Source: Symsagittifera roscoffensis (taxonomy: Eukaryota; Xenacoelomorpha; Acoela; Convolutidae). Taken from it: a DNA stretch of 64,000 nt. The stretch covers positions 41,005,649 to 41,069,648 of the forward strand of contig NC_087068.1 in the NCBI RefSeq assembly GCF_963678635.1. The letters are read 5' to 3'. Under the pieces are notes generated by a model. It saw only the letters and a program-made list of their open reading frames with translations, had not been told where the DNA came from and did no database searches. The first letter of the stretch is position 1, and every line of letters begins with the position of its first letter. Positions 34,035 through 46,000 of this stretch are shown here, piece by piece. A program made the translations under genes and the position numbers.

Positions 34035-37000
34035 CTAAACAAAAAAAGTTGAATGTCAACTTTCGAAGACGGCGATCTTCCAGATTTAAGTTAGAATAAC
34101 TTTTGCATAAATTTAGGGATTCATACTTTCTGTTCAATGATATTTTGGTGATTTGCTTTGATGAAAGAGCCCTCAATTGAAAAATGCACTTGTAGGAGTT
34201 CCTAAAACCACTTACCATTAGCTCGATATATCTTTCTTTCAAAAAGTTTTTATTCTAAACTAGTAAAGTTTGTAGTAATGAGCAGAATGATTTTTAAAGT
34301 GATCAATTGGCAGGAATCCGGAATAAATGAATAACTCGAGTTTTGAACAAAGTATATCTATTGATCAAATTGGAAAGTCTAAGTACAATTGAAGCTGCTT
34401 TTTTGTTCCGACTTTCGATACGAAAGTAACGGAATATTTGTGCTCGAAGTGGTTTTTTTTTCTTCAGACAAATTTCGACTTTTTAACTAGCCATTTTTGA
34501 CCAAGTTTTTTCTACATCATTCAAAAGGTATTGTTGTCCTGAGCTCAAATTTGAAAAGATTGCCATTTTGGCCAGTTTGGGACAATTAACGCGCGATATA
34601 TTTCGCGCTATTAACGCGTAAGCGGAGAGTTAATCCGCCTTAGAAATCGTTCCAAATTGTTTAAAAGAAGCTTATGTGCCATAATTGGTTTGTTGCAAGG
34701 ATCGAAATCTATCCTTTTTAACTTTGTATGGCGTGTGGGGGATGATTTTCATAAAATATTAAATTTTAGAAAAATTTTTTTTTGATTTTGTTTTAATTCA
34801 TTGAATTTCTTAATGTTTCTACTGCTCCATAAACCTTAAAAGGCAGTCGGAACATTCAGGGTTTCGCCCTGATACGAGCAGTCTTGTTATTATTATTATC
34901 ATCCCAGGTTGGCCTCTATAGACCAAAAATGCTAATCATACAATTCGATACTTTTACTTTATGGAAAGTTACTAGTCATTTAAATTTCATACAATTGAAT
35001 TTCAATCCAATCAGGGTAATTGAATTATAAATCTATCTTTCTGTTGTTTTGGCATGAATATCGGTATATTGATATAAAAATTAGGACAAACAAATTTCGT
35101 AAAAACAACTTGTCATACAATTTCCATGAAGGGAAGTTGTATGACTAACCTTTTTTGGTGACACTAAAATATTTTACAGAAAAATTTCAAACTTGTCCAA
35201 AACAAATTTATCGCCAGTTCAAGGCGCATAATGAAAATTGAATTTAATAATTGTCGTAGCCCTGGACCCTCGAGTACCCGGAACCTGTTTTTTCTATGTC
35301 ATTTTTTAAAATAATCGCTAAAAAGTTATTTCTTAGTTATTCATTCATTATTTTGTTAGCTAAGAGAAAATTGATCCGAACATTTTATTTTGAAAAAAAA
35401 AATCATGCCTACAAAGTTTTAGCTGAAAATTTGAAAATTAGTATTTTTCAAAATATTGTTTTAATAATTTAACAACTTTTAAGCTTGTCTTAATGCATGT
35501 TCTCTGCGAGATTTTTAATGCGTCAGCGAATCAATGATTATGATAAAAACACAGCCACACAACCAAAAGGGCTTACGAGGGTTGGGTAAGACAGTGCCGA
35601 AGTAAGAGAGTGCCGAAAACAAAAATTTGTTAAAGAGTGCCGAAAATGAAAGAAACTGACTTATTTGTCGTGAACTAATTGAGAAAAGAAAAGAAAGTTT
35701 TGTTTGCTCATCGATTTTGGCGCCAAAATTGAGTCTGAACAATTTGAAAAGAGTGCCGAAAATGAAAGAAACTGACTTATTTGTCGTGAACTAATTGAGA
35801 AAAGAAAAGAAAGTTTTGTTTGCTCATCGATTTTGGCGCCAAAATTGAGTCTGAACAAGTTTCAAGTGTCATTATTAATTTTCCCGCCAAAAGCTAGCCT
35901 CTTAAATTGCGTTCCAATATTTCCCGCCTTTTTCGGCACTCTCTAACTTCGGCACTGTCTAACGCCCCCCTTACGAGCACAACCAAAAATGATAAGAAAC
36001 AACAAGTGATTTATTGGTTTATGTAATATTTCTTATCATACAGTTTCTTATATGAAAACTTACTAATCATAGAAGTTTTGTACTTTTTCATGTGTATGTT
36101 TTACTTTTGACGGTTATTTAATTGATTGTGTTTTTTCAAGTATTCCAATTGTATGCGTAGCAATTTCGTCCAAATTTCGTCCCTTTCGTACAAATTTCCG
36201 ACATTCATTTTTGGTCGACAAACCCTACAAATGTTTTCTTTTATAATTTCAACGCAAATGTTCGAAAAGGCATCAAACTTGTACTTGTAATGCTATCTGT
36301 TTTTTTTTAAACTCTCATTCAATAGTTTTGATTGCTCTCATAAAATCAAATTAGTTTGTTCTCTGTTTTGCAAAAAACTCAGAAGAAAACAAAAACACGA
36401 TAGCTATGTTACAGTTGCTTGAGCTTCGAATTCTTGAATGCATTTACCTGTTTGTTTGTGGAGTTTGTCTGGAATCAAGTAATGGTATTTTATGAGGGTC
36501 GTTCTTCTGGACTGCCATTGCTCCATTTCCCCAATGAGACCTTGCCTGAAGGACTGCTGGTCCCAATAGAAACTACCAGATAGAAATCCAGTCAAACTCT
36601 GGAATAACTGTCTTTCAAACAATAGAAGTACAGTTTCATTTCCTTTTGGCTTTAAAGTTTTTCTATGCTATCAAGAGTTTGAATATTGTTTACCATTTTC
36701 TGACACGAAGCCTATCATTTTGACATTACGTTTATGATTACTTTTTTCAAAACATGAAATACAAAAAGTTTTTTAATATATTTTCCTGCAAATTGACTCA
36801 TGTGAACAATCCTCCTCCCTAAATGGACCTTCAATCTTCTCCCCACCCCCTAAATTAAATGGCAAATTCAAGCAGTGAGGCCTGCATGTCACCTTCTCAA
36901 ATCTGATTGGCTGAAAAAGAATGCTTTAAGCAAGTGAACAATTTCCTCCCCAAATTGAATTAGTCGGAGATTTTTCACTAGGTTCAAAACTTTCATCTAC

Positions 37001-40000
37001 TCAAGATGGGTCAAGGTAATTCAAGGTTCAGCCCTAATATGAAAATTTATGGTATGCACCGACAAAATAGCTCTTCCTCAATTCCGGTTCCAAGTTTTTG
37101 CCAATCAATTTGCGACAGCCATTTCTGCCTGATTGTGGTGCGGTGCTGTTTAAATGTGTTGTATTAAGACGTCATTCTATTCTGGGCCGTTAATCTACTG
37201 TTGGTTCTCAAGGTCGCTATCGACCTGTCAATCCTCGGTCTAATTCTAAGCAATTCTAAGCAAGATCATTCAATCACTCTCTAGTCAACTTATGAAAGGT
37301 TTAAGTAGACAACATTTATTGTCATGACATTATGTGCAACTTAATTATTACTTATTTAACAAGATGAATTAAGTCTTGACTAGCGTTCTTTGTTACTTGA
37401 GTTATTACATGGCGCAGCCAGCAGTTCCGGTATCAGACGACCGGACTGACCTATTGGGTGTTCCAATTTTCTGGCACAAACCAACAGCCGATCCACCCAG
37501 TAGTTGGGATTCGTGGATAGGGCAATTCAATTTGGCCATCAATTTAAGGAAAAATTTGATCCTCGGGAACTACTAAAACCGCCAGGAATTGTACACGATG
37601 ATCCAGCTCCAAAACCAGAGGCCGTGGGAATCGACGAAGACGCAGCGGCAATAGTGAATCGTATTGCAAGGAATGATGCGGCTGCTCGTAGAGTGGAAGA
37701 AATGAATGAGGAGCGCCGGGCTAAAGGCCCCATAGTAGCACCAGGTGTGTCTTTCTACGAAGTCGAGCAGAGAGTTAAATCTCGTCTCTTCTTTTCTCTG
37801 GGTTCAGAGGGAAGGAAAAGATTTCTTCAGAGTTATCCGCATGCGGACCTCAGTGCAATATCTTTCGAATTTTGTGTTCTTCTCTTCAGAAAGGAGAAAA
37901 ACTACATAATTGAACGTTTGCAAATTTATAATGCCGTGCATGCTGAACGAGAAAGTTTGGAGGCTTTCTATTTGTGTCTTACGGGTCAAGCAGCCCTGTG
38001 TGGTTGGACGATTGATCAGGAGTAAGACGTCGTGAGAGATATCTTTATTGCAAAAAGGAGGTATAAGAATATTCAAAAAGAACTCTGTATTCGTCCGGGG
38101 ACCACTCCCGAAGAAACGTTAAAGTCATCGTTATTGCAGGAGAAAGGGGCCCAAACTGCTATTAATCTATAAATACAGCTCGGGGGTCCGTCAGTGTCGG
38201 GCAGTTCTTCCCATCAAGGGTACAATTCAGCTCAAAGTACACGTAATAAGCAGGAACCGACATTTTCTGTGCAAGGGAAGAAACGGTCGGATAGAATTAA
38301 TCGGGCCCAAAATAATAAAACGAAAGGAAATGCCAACATGGAGAAAGCAAAATTATGTTATTTCTGTGGAAACATGTTTTCTGCCAAACATAAACAAAGT
38401 TGTCCAGCTAGAAATGTGACTTGTCGGAATTGTAGTAGGAAGGGACATTTTGCCAAATGTTGGAATTCTAAAAATGTAGCGAAAGTAGAAGTCGAGTCAG
38501 ACGAGACAACTGAGGAAAATTGTAACTTCATCACGTCTGATGGTGAGTTAGAAATTGCAGTTCTGGCGATAGACGCAGAGGAGACTAAGAATTTTGTAGA
38601 TTCTGTGAAAAAATTGGAAATTGTCAATGCCGCTACGGGTGAATTACGTTGTATTCAGATAACACTTCGTTGCGGCAAAACGTTTTTCAAAGCTACAGTC
38701 GATTCCGGTAGTCCGGCTTCCTTTGTAAATAAGAGGACAGCGGATTACATCGTGAAGTCAGCGCCTTCAGCAAAAGTTCTGAGTGACAAGGAATGTCCAA
38801 TGGACACGGTGTATGTGGATTATAACAGGAACAGAATTGAACTAATGGGCACTTTGATAGTGGATGTATCATCCGTGGGATGGCATGTGAAGTCTGCAAA
38901 ATTCCTTATTTCGGAACATCATACGCGCTGTTTATTAGGGTTAGATTTGCAGTCTCAGTTGGGGGTGAGAACTACGCAAGTTCAACCAGAAAGGCCTTTG
39001 GTGGGCGAAGTTTCACTGTCAAACGTGAATGAAACCTCGGAGTTTTGGAAATTGTATTTCCAACAGAAGTATCAACATGTCTTTTCTCAGATTGGTAGAG
39101 CTAGAAATCATCAAATTTTCTCTACTTTCAAGTCACCGCTCATTCTGATTCAAGAAAAAGGAAGGCGGGTTCCAGTGCACATTCAAGATAAAATTGGTAT
39201 CGAAATTCGGAAATTGATTCAGGAAGGCCATATTGCTAAACTCAACAAATGTACAAGCGAGCATTTCATATCTCCGATAGTAATTACGGCAAGGAAAGAC
39301 GGTTTAGTCAAATTGGCTACGGATGCAAAGCCCATGAATGATCAGATTCATAACAACCAATATCAGATGCCGAATTTACTGGAATTGTTGGACTCAGCCG
39401 CCCAGATAATCACTTCGAGCAAGGTTGGCGATGTTTGGTTCAGGTTGTTGGATTTGAAATATGCCTTTAGTCAGATTCCGCTCAGTGATGGAGTTAGTAG
39501 TCAGTGTAATTTTAATATAGTTTGTGGGGAACAAACTGGCACGTATCGGTTTAAGACTGGCTTTTATGGACTTACGGATATGCCTAAAGAGTTCCAAAAA
39601 GCGATGGAAAATACCCTTCAAGGTTTGTCGGGAGTTTTCTGTTTCTTGGACGATATCCTCATAGTTTCGGAAGGATCAGTAGTGGATCACAATATTCTCG
39701 TAGATAAAGTATTCGCCAGATTGGACAAGGAGGGATTCGCCCTTAAATTATCGAAATGCGAATTTTCGTTGAATCAGCTGTCTTGGTTGTGTTATAATAT
39801 TGACTCGGAAGGATATAGGCCGAAATGTTCTAAAATAGATGCTATATTAGCTCTTGAAACCCCTAAATCGTTAAAACAACTTCGGTCTTTTATGGGCATT
39901 CTCAGCCACTTACAACGATTCTTGCCGAACCTTCAGGTCTATTCGGACCAACTCCGCCCATAGCTGAAAGCGAGTAATAAAAGCAAGTTTGTGTGGGGGG

Positions 40001-43000
40001 AGGAGCAGCAATCTGCTTTTGTGAATATTCTTCAATTGATAGCGAATATCACAAAGATTTTTCCATTATGACCAGAATCGGAAAATCCCGAGTAAATTGT
40101 GATACAAGTCATAGTGGTCCGGGAGCGGCTTTAGACCAAGAAGTAGAATTGGACACCTGGGTTCCTATTGCATTTGATTCGCGTTTCCTCAATGACCAGG
40201 AAAAGAAGTATAGTACAAACGAGTTAGAACTTCTCGCAATTGTCTGGTCTTGTGAGCATTTTCGCAATTATCTTTTGGGTAATCATTTTGTTGTTCTTAC
40301 AGATCTTAAAGCGATTATCTCGGCTCTTAAGACTAATAGGGGTAACAAGACTCATCAATCACGCTTGACCAGATGGGCGGATCTGATATTACCTTTTGAT
40401 TTCGATATTTTTCATATTTCGGGATGTAAATTGGGAATAGTGGATTATCTATCACGTTTGACAACTTTTGAGGCACCGCGTCCGAGTAACTTTGACGAGC
40501 AATATGTTGTTAAACGTATTAGCCGATTTTTCGATACTTGTAATTTCTTGGATTGTTGGGCTCGGGACTGTTCATCATCAGAAGTCTTATCTGATTAGTT
40601 ATTTGTTACATCGGGGAACATCCAGGCCAACGCTCTAACTTCTTCGATTAACTCAATCGAGATGGGTAATTAATGCCAGGCTCGGGCCGTTTGTGCCGTC
40701 CAGGATACATTGTTGGATTTAGCATCAAATTCAAATTTGTCTATTGGCATTCAGTCGACAGAGGGCGTCGATAGTTCGCAAATTCGAAATTCGTTGCAAG
40801 AATTGAAACCGTTAGAGGCCGGTTGTTCTTTTGCCATTGGTTCTTACGAATTATTTAAGCAAATCAATTGTCTCAACTCGTTTGCTATTTCTCCGCTAGA
40901 GGGCGTCAGAATTATTCTTCAAAGTTCTGTCCAAGCAGTTTTGAGCTGGTTTAATTCTTTGACTGTCACTTTCACAGCATGTGATCCGATTTATCTGCCA
41001 GTCTGGATTTTCCTTTGGTTCTTTTGTATGGTCATTATCGATCGTGGGACATTTCTATCTTTCATTGATATCCTTTGGATTATTATCTATTTCTAGGTTT
41101 ACTGGTGTATCTGCGTCTTATTCGGTTACTTTCTTTTTCAGACTGTTGTGATGGATACTAATGCCAATGATAGTTTCGAGCAATTGCTTAATCAGTTTAT
41201 TCCTGTGAACCAACAATGGTTCTCCTCTGATCGTGCCCGGCCGCGGTTTCGAGCGGGGGCAGTTCGCCCAAAACGTCCAACTTCATCGCAGCGTGCGATG
41301 GCATTGAAGGGCCAGTATGCCCGGATTTTGGCAAACTAGCGTTCGAGGAGGCTACAGAAGATTGGACCAGTGGGTCGCGCTGCGCAACCAGTTCACAGTC
41401 TGGAGATTCTTAAGTTTTCATTTGTTGCCCCGGATCAAAAGTTGTTATCGGGCTTGGTGGGTATTCTGGATTCCGACGTGCTATCGGAACTCACTGGTGA
41501 AGACCCTAGTCTTCGATTGATGAAACGGTCCCTTATTAATCGAGACTATGAAGGTTTCTGTCGTTATAGACGCTTACTTGAAATCCTTTTGGCAGTGTGC
41601 AGCTGTAGTTGATGGCTGTGTTGTAGTGGATAACCGGATTGCCATCCCAAGTTGTCTACGAAAACCTCTTCTTGCCCGCCTTCACAGGTCGCATGCGGGT
41701 CAGCTTGCCGTGGTGGATGCAGTACAATATATTTGGTGGCCTCGTATGCATCGTGATATTGTCCAACTGTGCAAAGATTGTCCTCAATGCACGAAATATG
41801 GTAAGATTCTCAAAACTAACACTTCGTTTATTTCGACCAAACCATTACCTCTTTTATCTGGTCCTAATGAGGAACTCCAGCTCGACTATGCGGGTCCTCT
41901 CCTCGATTTGGATGGTAATAGTATTTATATCTTGGTCGCGATTGACCGGTATTATAAATATCCGTCAGCTATGATTACACGTTCTACGAGGGTAGTAAGA
42001 TAATTAAGTTTCTAAAATCTTATATTCATCAGCATAGTATCCCAAAGTCAATCAAAACGGACCAGTATTCCGGCTTTAAGAACAAACTAGTTCAGACCTT
42101 TTTTAAGGATAAAAATATTGTTCACTATTTTTGCCCGGTCGTTGACCATCGTGGTTGTGGCCTGGTAGAACGTTCCATCCAAACCCTTAAGCGTCGTATA
42201 GGGGCTTCTCGTTTGAGCCCAGATTTCTCTAATATATACAAGAAACGCTTAAGCATATTGTTGAGGATATTCTGGTGACTAAAAATTCTGTGAGTGGAGC
42301 CTCACCTTTTGAACTACATTTTGGTCGTCCTCCGAACACGGAGTTATCTCTTGCGGCAGAACGTTTATCCACGCGTGCTAATTTACATAATCAACAATTC
42401 GAATGTGACCTACTAACTACTGAACAGCGTCGGGAGCAGTGTGACAGCCGACCTCGAATCAAGCTCGTCAAGAAAAGGCAGTCTAGCCCATCAGTGTCAC
42501 CAAATTTTGGGGGGACGACAGAGTCAATTGCGGAAACTCCTCATTATCGTGCATTGGAGAGTTTGGCCAAGTTTGCAAATCAGTGGTTGACCCTGAAGAA
42601 AACTCTTTCGCATCAAGAAGGAGTCAAAGCCCTTAGTATCTTAACAGAGCGAAATCAAGTACTGACGGCTACACTAAGATCAAACTTGTCCGCGGGAACT
42701 CTCCGGTTCAGGAATCAGATGCCATATGAACAAATTTGGCCGTCTCAGCCAAAACGTATCTTGGATTATTTAGTTTTGAATGAGCCGAGTAAAGTTGATT
42801 GAGTAAAATTGTTAGTATTACCGGATCTACGTATAATAAGGACAAAGGTAAAGTGATAAGGAGAAATCATCTGGCGTTGCGCCTTAAATCAACGGGCTAA
42901 GTTTTTCAGGCAAACAAGCAACGCCTGTCAAAAAGGGGCAAAACTGCCCCATTGTGTCAACCTCAACGTCGTCATCAACGTCGCCGGAAGACAATCGTCC

Positions 43001-46000
43001 CCTAAAGCCGTCTAACCCGAGGTCTCGGATCACTGCCAAAACAGTTTCTGTACCTGCTCGCCCTCAACTTCCTTCTGTTATGTCATCCTCCACGCCGGTG
43101 CGGCCCAAATCTTCGTTGCCTAAATCAGGGAACAAGTTGGTCTCGGATGCCCCAGGTATCCAGTCTATTCCTATTCCTCAGGATGCTAATTCGGTGGTGG
43201 ACCTTACGGCCTCATCATCTACGTCGGGAAATCTACCTTCGGAAGTACCTATTAGCATAAATTCGAAAACACATTCTCCTACTAAAGATGTGATTATTTC
43301 ATGCCCGGACTTGATACCAATTTCATCTGATGATGAGTCGTCTATTCCGAAATTGCAGGAGTTTTCTAAATCAAATTTGGCAACCTCTGGCCCTTCCAAC
43401 CATGATGCGTCAGGATTTACTTCGGATCTAGATGGAAATATCTCCTCAGCATCCAATTCATCACGTACTTCCTCTCGTCGTAAGAAACAAACTTCTTTTT
43501 GTGGCAGCCCGATTCGACATTCCGTTTGGTTAGTTTAGTTTAGTTAACTCTCCCATTCCGTCTAGCTCAGTCCCAGCTTCTCCATACAGAAAGGTCAGTT
43601 TGGCCCAGAACAATCAAGAAAAAGATTTTCAAGCGGAACACTCAAGGGTTCGTTCTCCCAAAGCGGCCGAAGGGTTTAGTAGGAAGTTTAATCGATTCTC
43701 ATTTATCAATTCGTCGGATAACCCGTTGAGGCGTATCGAAAAATAAACTCTTGTCATTTAAACTCATCAATCAAAACGTTTATTAAAATTCCACAGTGCT
43801 ATACTTGCTTTATCGTTGAGTTCTTTCAGTATATGCCGGCTAGATTATCATTATTGTTGGTTGTTAAAAATTCAAATGTACTATTTGACTTTTCCCTAGA
43901 GGGGTAAATGTGGTGCGGTGCTGTTTAAACGTGTTGCATTGTGACGTCCTTATATTCTAGGCCGTTAATCTACTGTTGGTTCTCAAGGTCGCTATCGACC
44001 TGTCAATCCTCGGTCTAATTCTAAGCAAGCTCATTCAATCACTCTCTAGTCAACTTATGAAATATTTAAGTAGGCACAATTTTTTGTCATGATATTATGT
44101 GCAACTTACTTATTATTTATTTAACAAGATGAATTAAGTCTTGACTAGCGTTCTTTGTTTCTCGAGTTCTTACCAAAACTTTCATCTTCTCAAGATAGGT
44201 CAAGATAATTCAAGGTTCAGTCCTAATATGAAAATTTATGGTATGCGCCGACAAAAAAGCTCTTCCTCAACTCCGGTTCCAAATTTTTGCCAACCAATTT
44301 CAGGGTAGAATCTGTTCCGAAATTCGCATTTTTTGTCAACATCTAATTTTTTTGCCATATTTTTTTGCGACAGACATTTCTGCCTGATAAACACAAAAAT
44401 CTATCTTAAGGCACTATTGATGCCACGAAAAATAGTTTTGAGGGCAGAGTTGCTCCAAAAATCGTATTTTTTTGTCACTATATCTAACAAAATAAGGTGC
44501 TCAAAAAGCGCTCAAAAATGGTCAATTTTTAACCTTTTTTCAAAATGTTGCGAGCGGCGCAGAAATTTTTGACAAATGGTTTTCGTGGGGTTTTCATAAT
44601 GATGTTTATAACGTTTTGGGGTTGTTCAGTATGGTCGGCCAAAAAAGCTCGACAAAATTTCGTGAGACTCTGGTTCAAGCCGCCATCTTAGCCAGTTGAG
44701 CATGAAACTGCACTCTATTGCTTCATATACCTTGTCCATGTGTTCCCGGATCCCGGAACCGAAATCAACCCAACTCTCGGAACTATCTCTTTGAAAGGGT
44801 TGATAAAAGACGAAAACTTGCAGAAGGAAGTTGCAAAGTCAGTGACGAAAGCCAAATCGCTGCAATTTTCCGCTTGTATTTCGTTTCGAACTAATTTTAG
44901 GCTCGCTGATAATGATTTGTAACAAGTGCAGGTTTGTAGGCCCTTGTTCAAAACAGCCACAGAGTGTTGGATCGTGTTGCAAGCATTTATGCATTCGCTT
45001 GCACTTAGCTCTACCGAAAACAACTCGTTTTGAAGATTGGGTTGATTTGCTGGTCGACTGTTGTAAAAGCAACCAAGGTAGCTCTTGTTCTGAAATACAA
45101 TCACCAGCATAATTTAAAACACATACTTGGGAGGAAGCTACTCGGGTTTTCATTTTTTTTACTATCGAGTGTTCAACTATTGGAGTCGAGTGTTCAACTA
45201 TTTATCTGTGTTCTATTTATCTGTGTTCAACTGGAGAGTTCAACTATTTATCATCCACAAAAACTCAGGTCTCAGTTACTCAGGAAGGGATGTTTCGAGG
45301 TTGGCCATCCTTCAACATTTGATCAGACCCTCAAAAATATGACGGAAAGTTCGAGCTCATGGTAGTTTTTAATGGACCGTTTTGACGTTTTTTAATGTCA
45401 TCTGAACGCTATTGATGTATGATTCAAAGCCATTAAACTTTAACTATAAAACAAGACTGCTCGTATATCAGGGCGAACCTTTGAATGTTCCGACAACCCC
45501 TTAATCCATATCAAAAAGAAACTTTCGAAAAAATAAAAAAACTTGGACAAAATCGAAAATCAAGCGTGAAAATTTGAGTCTTACAAAATTAAAATAACGA
45601 ATTAGCTAGCCTCAGTTAAATTTGAAACGATTTTGTTGTGCAGGCTAATTTTTCCGCATAGAAATTTCGCGTTACGCTTTCAGGATCATGTATAAGTCTT
45701 CAAATTGCTCACAAATTAGTCCAGAGCCGGCCCAAATTGGCATTTCTCAAAGTCACAAAATTGGCAAAAAAGAAACAGAGGAAAAATATCTTTTTAAATT
45801 TGATTTCAGGGAGTCAATATCTTCAATGGGGCATAAAAAAATTCTGTTAAAAACTATTATTTCGATCGTCGAAAATTGACTGAACTAAAAAAAAACACCC
45901 AGCATAAGTGTTCCGTTTTTTTTCGAAAGTCGGAAAAAAATGGATTAAAACGGATAGTCACGCTGATTTTTTGACGTTTATAGCTGATTATAATTACTTT

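Larger units (their letters stand above)
34035..36447 (-). other. WSCD intron 3
   Basis: 2.4-kb GT-AG intron with HINE copy F, TTGTATGA-motif repeats (about 34920-35160) and a 390-bp MITE. The remainder is AT-rich without features. Confidence 0.6.
37134..44175 (+). mobile_element. Ty3/gypsy LTR retrotransposon T1 (decayed)
   Basis: LTRs 37134-37409 and 43909-44175. Order gag, zinc knuckles, protease, RT, RNase H, integrase, C-terminal tail: Ty3/gypsy order (integrase after RNase H). Coding frames carry several stops and frameshifts, so it is inactive. It sits in intron 2 of the WSCD-like gene, antisense to it. It lacks a short 4-6 bp target duplication; instead repeats of about 147 bp flank it. 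Confidence 0.9.

Noticed and set aside
36987-37133. Claim that the flank repeat is exactly nucleosome-core length
   Set aside because: The left T1 copy is 147 bp, but the right copy is longer and T3 has 155 bp; edges carry 1-2 bp ambiguity. Only 'about 150' is supportable.
40710-41096. Hydrophobic frame in the T1 spacer as a possible env-like gene
   Set aside because: No counterpart in the spacers of T2 or T3, no signal peptide or glycosylation pattern; the hydrophobic run is at the very C-terminus of a short frame.
36987-44388. Flank repeat S as part of a longer true LTR
   Set aside because: S precedes the left LTR but follows the right LTR. A longer LTR would show the same order at both ends.
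44715-45110. WSCD exon 2 read on past the donor (WTRYMKQ) and joined by a non-canonical intron
   Set aside because: A GT-AG pair (donor at 44730, acceptor at 36612) gives the right phase and the right length for the family, so no unusual splice site is needed.
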